Below the pieces are notes generated by a model. The model was not told the DNA's origin, ran no database searches, and saw only the letters and a program-made list of their open reading frames with translations. Below are positions 32,363-40,950 of a stretch of DNA of 64,000 bases, piece after piece; positions within the stretch are counted from its first letter, which is position 1; every line of letters begins with the position of its first letter. The position numbers were made by a program, and so were the translations under genes. The DNA is taken from positions 2,014,501 through 2,078,500 of the forward strand of contig JACKKG010000001.1 in the NCBI GenBank assembly GCA_020637515.1, written 5' to 3'. This DNA is from Rhodobacter sp. GTDB taxonomy: Bacteria > Pseudomonadota > Alphaproteobacteria > Rhodobacterales > Rhodobacteraceae.

Positions 32363-32784
32363 GCCAGCAGCAATGGACCGACGTCCCGGACGAGGCCGGG
32401 CTCGACGCGCTTTTCGCCGAGGCCCGCGCCGCCGACCCCGCGCCGCCATCCGACGCCTTTTTCGCACGATTGCAGACCGACGCGCAGGCCGCCCAGTTGC
32501 CCGGGGCAGCGGGTCCGGTCACGCCGGGTCTGTGGTCGCGTCTGGGCGCGATTCTGGCGGGGATCGGTGGGGCGCCGGGTCTGGCCGGGGTCGGCGCGGC
32601 GGGTCTTGCCGGCGTCTGGATCGGCTTTGCCGCGCCCGGGCCGACCGCCGATCTGGTCAATTCGTTCTGGCAAGGCGCCGCCAGTGTCAGCCCGCGCGCC
32701 AGCGTCTGGGTCGATGGCACCGAAACCGCGCTTGACACCGGCAGCGCCGACCTGCTGTCGGTGATCGACGGCGAAATGCAGTGA
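32359..32784 (+). CDS. Probable anti-sigma factor
   Basis: 141 residues. The acidic, helical N-terminus (DEAGLDALFAEARAADPAPP) would be cytoplasmic and contact the sigma factor. A hydrophobic segment rich in Gly/Ala (ILAGIGGAPGLAGVGAAGLA to about 95) is the likely membrane span, followed by a short periplasmic tail. There is no zinc-binding HxxxCxxC motif, so it is not a ZAS-type factor. The assignment rests mainly on its place, overlapping the sigma gene by 4 nt. Confidence 0.75.
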   Translation: MSQQQWTDVPDEAGLDALFAEARAADPAPPSDAFFARLQTDAQAAQLPGAAGPVTPGLWSRLGAILAGIGGAPGLAGVGAAGLAGVWIGFAAPGPTADLVNSFWQGAASVSPRASVWVDGTETALDTGSADLLSVIDGEMQ

Positions 32785-32791
32785 GGCCACG

Positions 32792-33316
32792 ATGAGCGAG
32801 ATACGAACCGTTCCCGACGCAGGTGGCAAGCCGGCCGGACGTGGCCTGCGGATCGCGCTGGTGCTGTCGCTGATGCTGAACCTTCTGGTGATCGGGGTGC
32901 TGATCGGCGGGGTAATGCGCGTCGCACGCGTGGAGCCGATGATGGCCACCGACCAGCCGGATATCCGCAGCCTGTGGCGGGTCTTGCCGGACGGCGCGCG
33001 GGCCGAACTGCGCAGCATGGCGCGCACGCGCGGGTTTGGCGATGGCGGCCCGCGCCCCAGCCGCGACGAGCGCCGTGCCCGCGCGGCCGAGGCGACGGCG
33101 GCGCTGGTTGCGGCCTTGCGTGCCGAGCCGTTCGACCCCGAGGGCTTCGCAAGGCTCATGACAGGCGATCGTGCCGCCCATATCCGCCGCGTGGACGCCG
33201 CGAATGCGGCCTTTGCCGCCGAAGTCGCCCGCCTGTCGCCCGGGGATCGCCAGGCCATGGCGGATCGCCTGGCCAACGCCGACCCGCGCGAGGACCGCCG
33301 GCGCCACGATCATTGA
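32792..33316 (+). CDS. Periplasmic heavy-metal-sensor-like protein (CnrX/Spy-like)
   Basis: 174 residues. One N-terminal membrane helix (LRIALVLSLMLNLLVIGVLI) is followed by a charged, all-helical periplasmic domain ending RRRHDH. This is the layout of the periplasmic heavy metal sensor family, which passes signals to membrane anti-sigma factors. It is third in the operon, 7 bases after the anti-sigma gene. The His-rich end and Met residues could bind metal; the ligand is unknown. Confidence 0.75.
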   Translation: MSEIRTVPDAGGKPAGRGLRIALVLSLMLNLLVIGVLIGGVMRVARVEPMMATDQPDIRSLWRVLPDGARAELRSMARTRGFGDGGPRPSRDERRARAAEATAALVAALRAEPFDPEGFARLMTGDRAAHIRRVDAANAAFAAEVARLSPGDRQAMADRLANADPREDRRRHDH

Positions 33317-33675
33317 CGGGTTGGCCGGTTCCGAAAGGCCGGTGACGCGAAATCCGTGACGCGAAGCCCGTGGCTTGCGGGTCGAGCCGCCGGATCGGCG
33401 CGGATCGATCGGTCGGGCGACGCGGCCGGGGGCCGGCGGCAACCGCCCAAACAGACCGGATTGGCCCTGGATCGCGCGGACGCCCGTGGCCTGGCAGACC
33501 GCCCGCGCGCGCGGGGGGCCGCCAAACACGCCCCTGGTCGCCCGTCCTTGCGCTGGTCCAGGGCCGCTTTTCCGTGGCAGGCGATCCCCGCGTGCCGCCC
33601 CGGCGCCGGGTCCGGAAACAGGGACCGTATCGCTGGCGCGATCCCGCAGGGCGCGCCGCCCGGTCGATCGGGGCA
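33317..33675. other. Gene-free stretch between convergent genes
   Basis: About 360 GC-rich bases between the end of the metal-sensor gene and the end of pleD. The open frames are arginine/proline-rich shadows without start signals. A direct repeat GTGACGCGAA occurs at 33342-33351 and 33356-33365. No clear terminator or RNA was recognised. Confidence 0.5.
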
Positions 33676-35064
33676 CTAGGCGGCGCTTGAAATCGTGACC
33701 TGGTTGCGCCCCTCGGTCTTGGCGGCGAACAGCGCGGCATCGGCGCGGGACAGCGTATTGCGCGCGGTCTGTCCGGCTTCGTCCGGGCCCAGATCCGGCC
33801 CCAGGGCCAGACCGACCGAGATCGTCACCTGCACCGCGCCGCGCCCGTCCGGCAGCGGCACGGGTTCGTCGCCGATGATCCGGCACAGGCGTTCGGCGGC
33901 GATGCGGGCCGTGCCCAGGGTCGCGTCGGGCAGCGCGATCAGGAATTCCTCGCCACCGATGCGCGCGACCAGATCCGAAGGGCGCAGATTGTCGCGCAGG
34001 CGCGCCGCGACCGTTTCAAGCACCGCGTCGCCCGCGCCGTGGCCAAAGGTGTCATTGACCGTCTTGAACCGGTCCAGGTCCAGCACCATGACCGCAAACC
34101 GCCGCCCGGTTTCGCGCGCGCGCGCCGCGATCCGGTCCAGATGCGCCAGCGCGTAGCGGCGGTTGTAAAGCCCCGTCAACGGATCCGTCACCGCCAATCT
34201 CAGACCGTTCGACACCGCGCGCCGCAGGGCGTCGGCGCGGCGCTTTCGCTGCACATGCAGATGCAGCCGCAACGCCGTTTCCTGAGCGTCCAGCGGCAGC
34301 GGCAGCAGGTCGGTGGCGCCGACATCGAGCGCCATCGCGGCCGAATCGGGGTTCGCGTCGTGCAGGGCCAGCGCGATGGCCGCGTGACGGCTGGGTTCGC
34401 GCGACCGCAGGTCGGCAACCAGCCTGAGGCCCGAGCCCTGGGGGCCCAGATCGCCCGCGACCATATAGACATCCGGCACCGCGCCGGGGGCGGCGTCGCT
34501 CAAGGCCGCGGCCGGCGTCAGCACCGACAGGCGTTCCTTCAGATGTGGGGCCAACGCGGTCCGCCAGGCGATGGCGATCGCCGGCTCGGCCGCGATCAGC
34601 CCGACGCGGCCGGGCATGGCAAAGATCGTCTCGTCCTCGGCCAAGGCAAGATCGCCCCAGACTTCAGAGCGCAGGCGCAGCTCGGCCTCGGTCTCGCGGG
34701 CGCGCAGCAGGCTGCGGATCCGTGCAAGAAGAATCACTTCGTTCAACGGCTTGGTCAGGAATTCATCGGCCCCGGCCTCGAGCGCCTTCAGCCGGTTTGC
34801 CCGATCCCCCGAGGCGGTGATGATCACCACCGGGATATGTTGGGTTTCGGGCAGGCTGCGCAGACGGCGGCAAACCTCGATCCCCGAGATATCGGGCAGC
34901 ATCATGTCCAGAAGGATCAGCTTGGGTTGTTCGCGCCGGGCGATGTCCAGCGCGTCGCGGCCTGTCGCCGCCTGCAGCGTCTCATGGAAGGCCGCGTTCA
35001 GCTTGACCTTCAGGATGATCCGATTTGTGGCCAGATCGTCCACGATCAGGATTTTGCCCGACAT
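33676..35064 (-). CDS. pleD: PleD-type response regulator diguanylate cyclase
   Basis: 462 residues with the REC-REC'-GGDEF layout of PleD. REC1 begins MSGKILIVDDLATNR, with phosphoacceptor Asp53 (LILLDMMLPDISG) and Lys in FLTKPLNE. REC2 (about 155-285) is divergent and lacks a clear acidic pocket, as in PleD. The GGDEF domain has the active site GGEEF (370-374) and an allosteric inhibition site RPSD (361-364), so it should make c-di-GMP with product feedback. ATG 35064 is chosen because the REC fold starts there. It is divergent from the DUF3572 gene. Confidence 0.94.
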   Translation of the reverse strand: MSGKILIVDDLATNRIILKVKLNAAFHETLQAATGRDALDIARREQPKLILLDMMLPDISGIEVCRRLRSLPETQHIPVVIITASGDRANRLKALEAGADEFLTKPLNEVILLARIRSLLRARETEAELRLRSEVWGDLALAEDETIFAMPGRVGLIAAEPAIAIAWRTALAPHLKERLSVLTPAAALSDAAPGAVPDVYMVAGDLGPQGSGLRLVADLRSREPSRHAAIALALHDANPDSAAMALDVGATDLLPLPLDAQETALRLHLHVQRKRRADALRRAVSNGLRLAVTDPLTGLYNRRYALAHLDRIAARARETGRRFAVMVLDLDRFKTVNDTFGHGAGDAVLETVAARLRDNLRPSDLVARIGGEEFLIALPDATLGTARIAAERLCRIIGDEPVPLPDGRGAVQVTISVGLALGPDLGPDEAGQTARNTLSRADAALFAAKTEGRNQVTISSAA

Positions 35065-35202
35065 TAGCGATACCTTCACTGCTCTCGTCACGTCCGCGCC
35101 AGAGGGTGTTGCGTGGCACCTGCATTTGTGGGACGTAAATCCGGTCTAGCGGACAAAGGTTAATGAAACCTTGCGATCCGTTAACGTCCTCGCGAGGTAT
35201 CC

Positions 35203-35487
35203 ATGTCCGTGACACGCGCCACCGCCGAGACCTTCGCCGCCCGGGTGTTGGCCTGGCTGGCCGAGGATCACGCCCGGATCGGCGGGTTCCTCGGGTGGTC
35301 TGGCGAAAGCCCCGACAGTCTGCGCGCGCGCATCGCCGACCCGGGATTGCTGCTGGCGGTGATCGACTACCTGCTGCTGGACGAATCGATGCTGCTGGAC
35401 GCCTGCGCCGATCTCGATGTGCCGCCCGAAACCCCGATGCAGGCCCGTGCCGCGTTGCCGGGCGGGGCGGATTATCACTGGACCTGA
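35203..35487 (+). CDS. DUF3572 family protein
   Basis: 94 residues, helical: ETFAARVLAWLAEDHARIGG, FLGWSGESPDSLRARIADPG, LLLAVIDYLLLDESMLLDAC. DUF3572 is a small alphaproteobacterial family of unknown function that often sits beside pleD, as here. It is followed 3 bases later by the HAD gene. Confidence 0.87.
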   Translation: MSVTRATAETFAARVLAWLAEDHARIGGFLGWSGESPDSLRARIADPGLLLAVIDYLLLDESMLLDACADLDVPPETPMQARAALPGGADYHWT

Positions 35488-35490
35488 CCG

Positions 35491-36177
35491 ATGCCCCCGA
35501 TTCGCGCGATCCTCTTCGACAAGGACGGCACGTTGTTCGATTTCCAGGCGACCTGGGGCGCCTGGGCGCGGACCCTGTTGCAGGAATTGTCGGCCGGCGA
35601 TGACGCCAGGGCCGCCCGCATGGCCGCAGTGATGGCGTTCGACACCGGCACCGCGCGGTTCCGCCCCGAATCCCCGGTCATCGCCGGCACCGGCCGCGAG
35701 GTCGCGGATCTGCTGGCGCCGCTGTGCGGCCAGCCGGTGGATCAGCTTGAACGCCGCCTCTCGGCCGCCGCCGCCGCCGCCCCCCTTGTCGAGGCCGCGC
35801 CGCTGCGCCCCCTGCTTGCGGCGCTCAGGGCGGCGGGGTTGCGCCTGGGCGTGGCGACCAACGATTTCGAATCCGTGGCGCGGCAGCATCTGGCCGGCGT
35901 TCTGGACCTGTTCGATTTCGTTGCCGGATTCGATTCCGGCCATGGTGGCAAGCCTGAGCCGGGCATGTTGCTGGCGTTCGCGCGGCATTGCAACCTGACC
36001 CCGGCGCAGGTTCTGATGGTGGGCGATTCGCGCCATGACCTGATCGCGGGGCGCGCGGCCGGAATGGCGACGCTCGCGGTGCTGACCGGGGTTGCCGGGG
36101 CCGCGGACCTGGCCGATCTGGCCGATGCGGTGCGGCCGGACATCGGCCATATCCCCGAATTGCTGGGTCTTGGCTGA
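35491..36177 (+). CDS. HAD-superfamily hydrolase (phosphoglycolate-phosphatase-like)
   Basis: 228 residues. HAD motif I is ILFDKDGTLFDF, motif II is VATND, motif III Lys is in GGKPEPGML, and motif IV is VLMVGDSRHDLIAG. A small helical cap lies between motifs I and II (subclass IA). Probable small-molecule phosphatase in the cytoplasm; substrate unknown. It is preceded by DUF3572 with a 3-base gap, likely one transcript. Confidence 0.9.
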   Translation: MPPIRAILFDKDGTLFDFQATWGAWARTLLQELSAGDDARAARMAAVMAFDTGTARFRPESPVIAGTGREVADLLAPLCGQPVDQLERRLSAAAAAAPLVEAAPLRPLLAALRAAGLRLGVATNDFESVARQHLAGVLDLFDFVAGFDSGHGGKPEPGMLLAFARHCNLTPAQVLMVGDSRHDLIAGRAAGMATLAVLTGVAGAADLADLADAVRPDIGHIPELLGLG

Positions 36178-36234
36178 TCCTCTTCGCGAATTCTTAAACT
36201 TCTCGCGCACAGGCTGACCGGATGGGGGCAGCGG

Positions 36235-36852
36235 ATGGCGCGGATGCACGGTCTCATCAACAAGTCTTTGCAGTGGTTTCTGAGCGACAGCTTCGGTGCC
36301 GGCCTGTGGCATGAGATCGCGCGGCATTCGGGTGTCGCGCACAGCCTGGGGGCGGACGGGTTCGAAACCATGCGGCTCTATGACGACGCCCTGACCGAGG
36401 CCGTGCTTGCCGCAGCCGCGTCGCTGCTGCGCCGGCCGCGCGATTCGCTGCTCGAGGATTTCGGCACCTATCTGGTGTCCAACGAACGGATGGAGCCGCT
36501 GCGACGGCTGTTGCGCTTCGGCGGCGTCAGCTTCACCGACTTCCTGTATTCGCTCGACGATCTGCGCGGGCGCAGCCGGCTGGCACTACCCGAACTGGCA
36601 CTGCCAGACCTTGTCATCGACGAGGAAGGCGCGGGCCGCTTCACCCTGACCTGCCACGGTTGCGCGCCGGGGTTCGGTCATGTCCTGGTGGGCATCCTGC
36701 GCGCGCTTGCGGACGATTACGGGGCCCTGGCCGTGCTGGAACACCACGGCAGCGCCGGCGCCACCGGCGAGGAACAGATCCGGATCGAAGTGCACGATCC
36801 CGCCTTTCATGCCGGGCGGCGCTTTGACCTGGCGGTGGAGCAACCGGGATGA
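36235..36852 (+). CDS. H-NOX (heme NO-binding) family protein lacking the heme ligands
   Basis: 205 residues with the H-NOX fold signature: MHGLINKSLQWFLSDSFGAG with W at 25, RLLRFGGVSFTDFLYSLDDL, and GHVLVGILRALADDYG. The position that should carry the proximal heme histidine (the LDxLH site) is Arg111. The heme-propionate motif YxSxR reads Cys140-x-Gly142-x-Ala144. All four key residues are therefore missing, so ordinary heme and NO binding is unlikely, though the fold appears intact. It overlaps by 4 nt with an HNOBA-GGDEF gene, the usual H-NOX partner, and so probably still regulates that cyclase. Confidence 0.85.
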   Translation: MARMHGLINKSLQWFLSDSFGAGLWHEIARHSGVAHSLGADGFETMRLYDDALTEAVLAAAASLLRRPRDSLLEDFGTYLVSNERMEPLRRLLRFGGVSFTDFLYSLDDLRGRSRLALPELALPDLVIDEEGAGRFTLTCHGCAPGFGHVLVGILRALADDYGALAVLEHHGSAGATGEEQIRIEVHDPAFHAGRRFDLAVEQPG

Positions 36853-37925
36853 TGGACGGCGATCTGCGGCAAAAGGGCGTCGTGCTGGGCGTCGCGGCGT
36901 TGAGCGGGGTCATGCCCCTGTTCCTGCTGGTTGACGCCCAATGCCGGATTCGCGATGCGGGGCCCACCTTGCGCAAGCTGCTGGGCGACGACGCGGTCGG
37001 CCAGCCCCTGACCGCGGTTTTCGCCCTGACCACGCCGGCGTCGGTGTCCTGCGCGGGTGATCTGGTGCGGGCCAAGAGCTTGCGATTGAGCATGCGCGCG
37101 CCGCCGGGCACGGCGTTCAAGGGCATCGCCGTGCCGCTGGCCGGCGGGTCCGAGGTCCTGGTGAACCTGTCCTTTGGCTATGCCTTGCGTGACGCGGTGC
37201 GCGACCACGCGCTGCTGGCGACGGATTTCGCCCCCACCGATCTGGCCATCGAACTGCTCTATCTGGTCGAGGCCAATCTCGCCGTCACGGGCGAGGTGAA
37301 ACGGATGGCCTCGCGGTTCGAGGGCGCCAAGGCCCGGGCCGAGGAACAGGCGGTCACCGATGCGCTGACCGGGTTGGGCAACCGGCGGGCGATGGAACTG
37401 GCGCTGGAGCGTTTCCTGCACGCGGGCAACGGCTTTGGCGTGCTGCATCTCGACCTGGACTATTTCAAACAGGTGAACGATTCGCTCGGCCATGCGGCCG
37501 GCGACCATGTTCTGATCGAGGTGGCGCAACGTCTGCGCGGCAGTGTCCGGGGCGGCGATCTGGTCGCCCGGGTGGGGGGCGATGAATTCGTTATCCTGTT
37601 GGGCGGCGTGCGCGACCTGGACCCCTTGCGCCGGATCGGTGCGCTGATCCTGAACCGGATGCAGGCGCCGATCTCCTACGGGGGGGCCCCATGCCGGGTC
37701 GCCATCTCGATCGGCGCCGTCCTGGTTCCACCCGAGGCCCCGGCGACGGCCGAGGGGCTGCTGGAGCAGGCCGATGTCGCGCTCTACACGTCGAAACGGG
37801 CGGGGCGGTCCCGGATGTCGATCTGGTGTGACGCCGGCCCGCCGCAAGAGGTCGCCGTCAGCGCCCGCTCAGACGCCGACGAACCGATGCCCGCTGCCAA
37901 CGGAGGACCCGATACCCCGCTTTGA
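36849..37925 (+). CDS. HNOBA-GGDEF diguanylate cyclase
   Basis: 358 residues. The N-terminal part (about 20-150) resembles the heme-NO-binding-associated (HNOBA) domain: LFLLVDAQCRIRDAGPTLRK and GTAFKGIAVPLAGGSEVLVN. A signalling helix (GEVKRMASRFEGAKARAEEQ) leads to the GGDEF domain with active site GGDEF (243-247) and I-site RGGD (234-237). It should make c-di-GMP. The start overlaps the H-NOX-like gene stop, so the two are co-translated. The C-terminal 35 residues are a disordered-looking tail. Confidence 0.9.
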   Translation: MMDGDLRQKGVVLGVAALSGVMPLFLLVDAQCRIRDAGPTLRKLLGDDAVGQPLTAVFALTTPASVSCAGDLVRAKSLRLSMRAPPGTAFKGIAVPLAGGSEVLVNLSFGYALRDAVRDHALLATDFAPTDLAIELLYLVEANLAVTGEVKRMASRFEGAKARAEEQAVTDALTGLGNRRAMELALERFLHAGNGFGVLHLDLDYFKQVNDSLGHAAGDHVLIEVAQRLRGSVRGGDLVARVGGDEFVILLGGVRDLDPLRRIGALILNRMQAPISYGGAPCRVAISIGAVLVPPEAPATAEGLLEQADVALYTSKRAGRSRMSIWCDAGPPQEVAVSARSDADEPMPAANGGPDTPL

Positions 37926-38020
37926 CGCCCGCGCGCATCCTTCTCGCCGCCCGGACGGGCGGTCCGGCGGTCCCCCCCACCGTCGCCCGGCGGGCTGCCT
38001 GGCCCGCCGCCCCCGGGGGC

Positions 38021-39187
38021 TCAGGCCTTTACGAACAGCGCGCCGGGCAGCGCGCACAACCGCTCGACCCCGGTTTCGGTAATCAGGATCGGCTCGGTGA
38101 TCTCGATCCCGCCATCGTCGAGCCAGAGCGCGGGCATGAAATGGAACACCATGCCGGGTTGCAGTTCGGTCGCGTCGCCCTTGCGCAGGGAAACGGTGCG
38201 CTCGCCCCAATCCGGGGGATAGCTCAGCCCGATGGAATAGCCGCAGCGGTTGTCCTTGTGAAAGCCGTGCGCATTGAGCGTGCCATTGAACGCGCCGGCG
38301 ATCTGTTCGCAGGTGTTGCCGGGACGCGCCTGGGCCAGCGCGGCCTCGGTCGCGGCCTGCACGGCGGCCTCGGCGGCGCGGTATTTCGCGGGGGGCTCGC
38401 CAAAGAACAGCGTGCGCGACTGCGGGCAGTGATAGCGGCGGTAAACCCCTGCGATTTCAAAGAAATGGGCCACGCCGCGTTCCATGGGCCGGTCGTCCCA
38501 AGTCAGGTGCGGCGCGGTCGCGTCCATGCCGGACGGGGTCATCGGCACGATCGCCGGGTAATCGCCCCAATGGCCATCGGCCCCCAGAACGCCCGCGGCG
38601 AGGATCTCGGCGACAAGCCGGTTCTTGGGCAGGCCGGGCTCGGCCACCTCGAGGATGCGGCGGTGCATGGTATCGACGATGCGCGCCGCGCGCCGCATCC
38701 GGGCGATCTCGGGCTCGGATTTGACCAGCCGTTGCCAGTTCACCAGCCCCGTCGCATCGACCAACGTCAGGCTTTGGGCGAGGACGGCGTGGGCTTTGGC
38801 CGAATAATAGTAATTGTCCATCTCGACGCCGACCGGGCCCTCGGCCCAGCCGTGTTCCGCCAGCAGCGTGGCCAGCGTTTCCATCGGGTGTTTCGCCAGG
38901 TTCTGGACATAGCTGTCGTCATACCCGTGCACGCTGGACGGGGCCATCCAGACCGTGCGCAAGGCCCCGGCGGTGTCCATGCCGCGTCCCCACCACAAGG
39001 GCGCGCCCTCGGGGCCGACGATGACCGCCTGATGGACGTAAAAGGACCAGCCGTCATAGCCGGTCAGCCAGGCCATGTTCGAAGGGTCCGAGACGATCAG
39101 CACCTCGATCCCGGCGGCAAACATGGCGGCGCGGGTGCGGGCCAGACGGGCCTCGTATTCGGCGCGGGAAAAATCGGTCACGTCCAT
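38021..39187 (-). CDS. doeA: M24-family hydrolase, DoeA/EutD-like (ectoine hydrolase)
   Basis: 388 residues of the creatinase/aminopeptidase-P fold: DPSNMAWLTGYDGWSFYVHQ, GVEMDNYYYSAKAH, FFEIAGVYRRYHCPQSRT, GYSIGLSYPPDWGE, and IEITEPILITETGVERL. These segments match what I recall of ectoine hydrolase DoeA, which opens the ectoine ring. Against this, the other ectoine-degradation genes (doeB, uptake genes) are not in the window, so another substrate of the same M24 branch is possible. GGAG lies seven bases before ATG 39187. It follows dtd on the same strand. Confidence 0.78.
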   Translation of the reverse strand: MDVTDFSRAEYEARLARTRAAMFAAGIEVLIVSDPSNMAWLTGYDGWSFYVHQAVIVGPEGAPLWWGRGMDTAGALRTVWMAPSSVHGYDDSYVQNLAKHPMETLATLLAEHGWAEGPVGVEMDNYYYSAKAHAVLAQSLTLVDATGLVNWQRLVKSEPEIARMRRAARIVDTMHRRILEVAEPGLPKNRLVAEILAAGVLGADGHWGDYPAIVPMTPSGMDATAPHLTWDDRPMERGVAHFFEIAGVYRRYHCPQSRTLFFGEPPAKYRAAEAAVQAATEAALAQARPGNTCEQIAGAFNGTLNAHGFHKDNRCGYSIGLSYPPDWGERTVSLRKGDATELQPGMVFHFMPALWLDDGGIEITEPILITETGVERLCALPGALFVKA

Positions 39188-39319
39188 CTGGCGCTCCTGT
39201 GCACCGGGACACAGTGGCACGCGGCCCGCGCGCGACGAAAGCGGATTTGCGACCTGTTGTCCCGGGGAAGCGACGTCGCGCCCACGCCACCCGCGACGGC
39301 GCGGCCGGCCGCGACCCGG

Positions 39320-39757
39320 TCAGAGATCCAGCCAGATCGTCATCGGACCGTCATTGACCAGCGTCACCTCCATTTCGGCGCCAAACACGCCGCGCCCGAC
39401 CGGCACGCCCTGGGCCGCGAGGTGATCGGCGAACAGCTCGTATAGGGTGCGCCCTTCGTCCGGCGGAGCGGCTTGCGAGAACCCCGGCCGATTCCCGCGC
39501 GAGGTGTCGGCGGCCAGCGTGAACTGGCTGACCACCAGCGCCCCCCCGCCGACATCCGCCAAGGCGCGGTTGGTCTTGCCCGAATCGTCGCGAAAGATCC
39601 GCAATTTCAGGATCTTGTCGGCCAGCGCGCGGGCCTTGTCCGGGCCGTCTCCCTGCATGGCGCAGACCAGGATCATCAGCCCGGGCCCACAGGCGCCGAC
39701 TTCGGCCCCATCGACGGCAACCGACGCCCGGGTCACTCTCTGGATCAGTGCGCGCAT
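39320..39757 (-). CDS. dtd: D-aminoacyl-tRNA deacylase
   Basis: 145 residues. The active-site signatures are SQFTL and the C-terminal NDGPMT (NxGPxT), and the start is MRALIQRVTRASVAVDG. DTD hydrolyses D-aminoacyl-tRNAs and glycyl-tRNA-Ala in the cytoplasm. Its ATG shares a base with the stop of the upstream zinc-ribbon gene, so it is the last coupled gene of the TelA/SPFH cluster transcript. Confidence 0.95.
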   Translation of the reverse strand: MRALIQRVTRASVAVDGAEVGACGPGLMILVCAMQGDGPDKARALADKILKLRIFRDDSGKTNRALADVGGGALVVSQFTLAADTSRGNRPGFSQAAPPDEGRTLYELFADHLAAQGVPVGRGVFGAEMEVTLVNDGPMTIWLDL

Positions 39758-40947
39758 TATTTTCCGATCGTCGTGCCGGGCAACGCGTCGAGCACGCCGC
39801 TGGTCGAACCGCCATTTTGCGAGAAATAGAAATAGGCGCCCACCGCCAGGGCAACCAGCAACACCGCGCCCGCGATCTTCCAGATCGACCAGGGCCGTTC
39901 GCCCTGCACCTTGCCGGTCTGGCCGTTCACCACGAAACGATAGGTCTTGCCCCGGAACTGATAGGCGGCCATCCAGATCGGCAGCAGCACATGCTTGAAC
40001 TTCTCGTCGGCGTGCTGCGTGTCCAGCGAATGGATGCGCTGCTCGTCGCCGCCGATGTCGCGGCGCACGTCCTGCCGGATCACCTCGTCCATCCGTTCGA
40101 CGGCCAGGGTGTGGCCCTCGGGCAGTTGCACGGTATAGCCTTCGGCCCGGAAGCCGGACAGGAACTGCGGATCGTAGGGCGCCAGTTCGCCCAGCATCCA
40201 GGGCTCGAGCGCGCGGACGTATTTGCGCGGCAGGGACTGCGAGGCCATGATCAGCACATCGTGGAACTGGCGCGCCACGCGGCCCGACACGCGGGTCCAG
40301 CGGATCCGGCGCACGCGCTCGGTCTCGGTCTTGCCATTGCGCACGACGGTGCGGGTTTCGTAATAGGCGTCGCCCCGTTCGCCCGAATAGCGCGACTGGG
40401 TGTCGGAATCGAAGGTCCAGTAGGGCACATAGAGCCCGTCCAGCCGCGATCCGTCCGAGCGCGCGTATTGCTTCAGCTTGTTTGGGGCGAACCACAGCCG
40501 CCCCAGCCAGTTGCGCATCGCCGTGTGGGCCTCGCGCTCGGCCAGTTTGAAAGGCAGCACGGCGGCGGGTTTGATCTGCCGCTGGGTGCCGGTGTCCGTC
40601 ACCACCGGAGAGCCGCAGAACGGGCAACTGGCGGCATGTTGCGCGGGGTCGAATTCGACCTGGGCGCCGCAATTGCTGCAACTGAGGACGCGGTGTTCCT
40701 CCATCGCTTCGGCGGGAACGTGGTCGGCGAGCGCCTCGCGCAGGTCGAGCGCCACAAGCGCCTGATCGCGCTGCGCCTCGGTGTGGGGAATGTCCTGCTC
40801 GTGACCGCAGTATTCGCAGGTCAACCGGCGCTGGCCCGGCGAAAAGCGCAGTTGAGCACCGCAATTCTCGCAGGGAAAGCGGTGTTCGTCGGCTATGGCC
40901 TGAGCCGCCGGCGGGACCGGCGGCCGATCGTCTTCGGGCGCGCTCAT
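39757..40947 (-). CDS. Zinc-ribbon membrane protein (primosomal N'-like zinc finger annotation)
   Basis: 396 residues. Two four-Cys zinc ribbons, CENCG...CEYCG (26-48) and CSNCG...CPFCG (90-112), are followed by a beta-rich domain with VLPFKLAEREAHTAMRNWLG and YVPYWTFDSDTQSRYSGERG, and a C-terminal membrane helix (IAGAVLLVALAVGAYFYF). Proteins like this are sometimes mislabelled as primosomal helicase because of the zinc ribbon; there are no helicase motifs. It lies 3 bases after the SPFH gene and is probably its partner at the membrane. Confidence 0.75.
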   Translation of the reverse strand: MSAPEDDRPPVPPAAQAIADEHRFPCENCGAQLRFSPGQRRLTCEYCGHEQDIPHTEAQRDQALVALDLREALADHVPAEAMEEHRVLSCSNCGAQVEFDPAQHAASCPFCGSPVVTDTGTQRQIKPAAVLPFKLAEREAHTAMRNWLGRLWFAPNKLKQYARSDGSRLDGLYVPYWTFDSDTQSRYSGERGDAYYETRTVVRNGKTETERVRRIRWTRVSGRVARQFHDVLIMASQSLPRKYVRALEPWMLGELAPYDPQFLSGFRAEGYTVQLPEGHTLAVERMDEVIRQDVRRDIGGDEQRIHSLDTQHADEKFKHVLLPIWMAAYQFRGKTYRFVVNGQTGKVQGERPWSIWKIAGAVLLVALAVGAYFYFSQNGGSTSGVLDALPGTTIGK

Positions 40948-40950
40948 GGA

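Noticed and set aside
33317..33675. Several 60-100 codon plus-strand frames between the metal-sensor gene and pleD
   Set aside because: Arg/Pro/Gly-rich, overlapping in all three frames, with no ribosome-binding sites; typical of GC-rich non-coding DNA.
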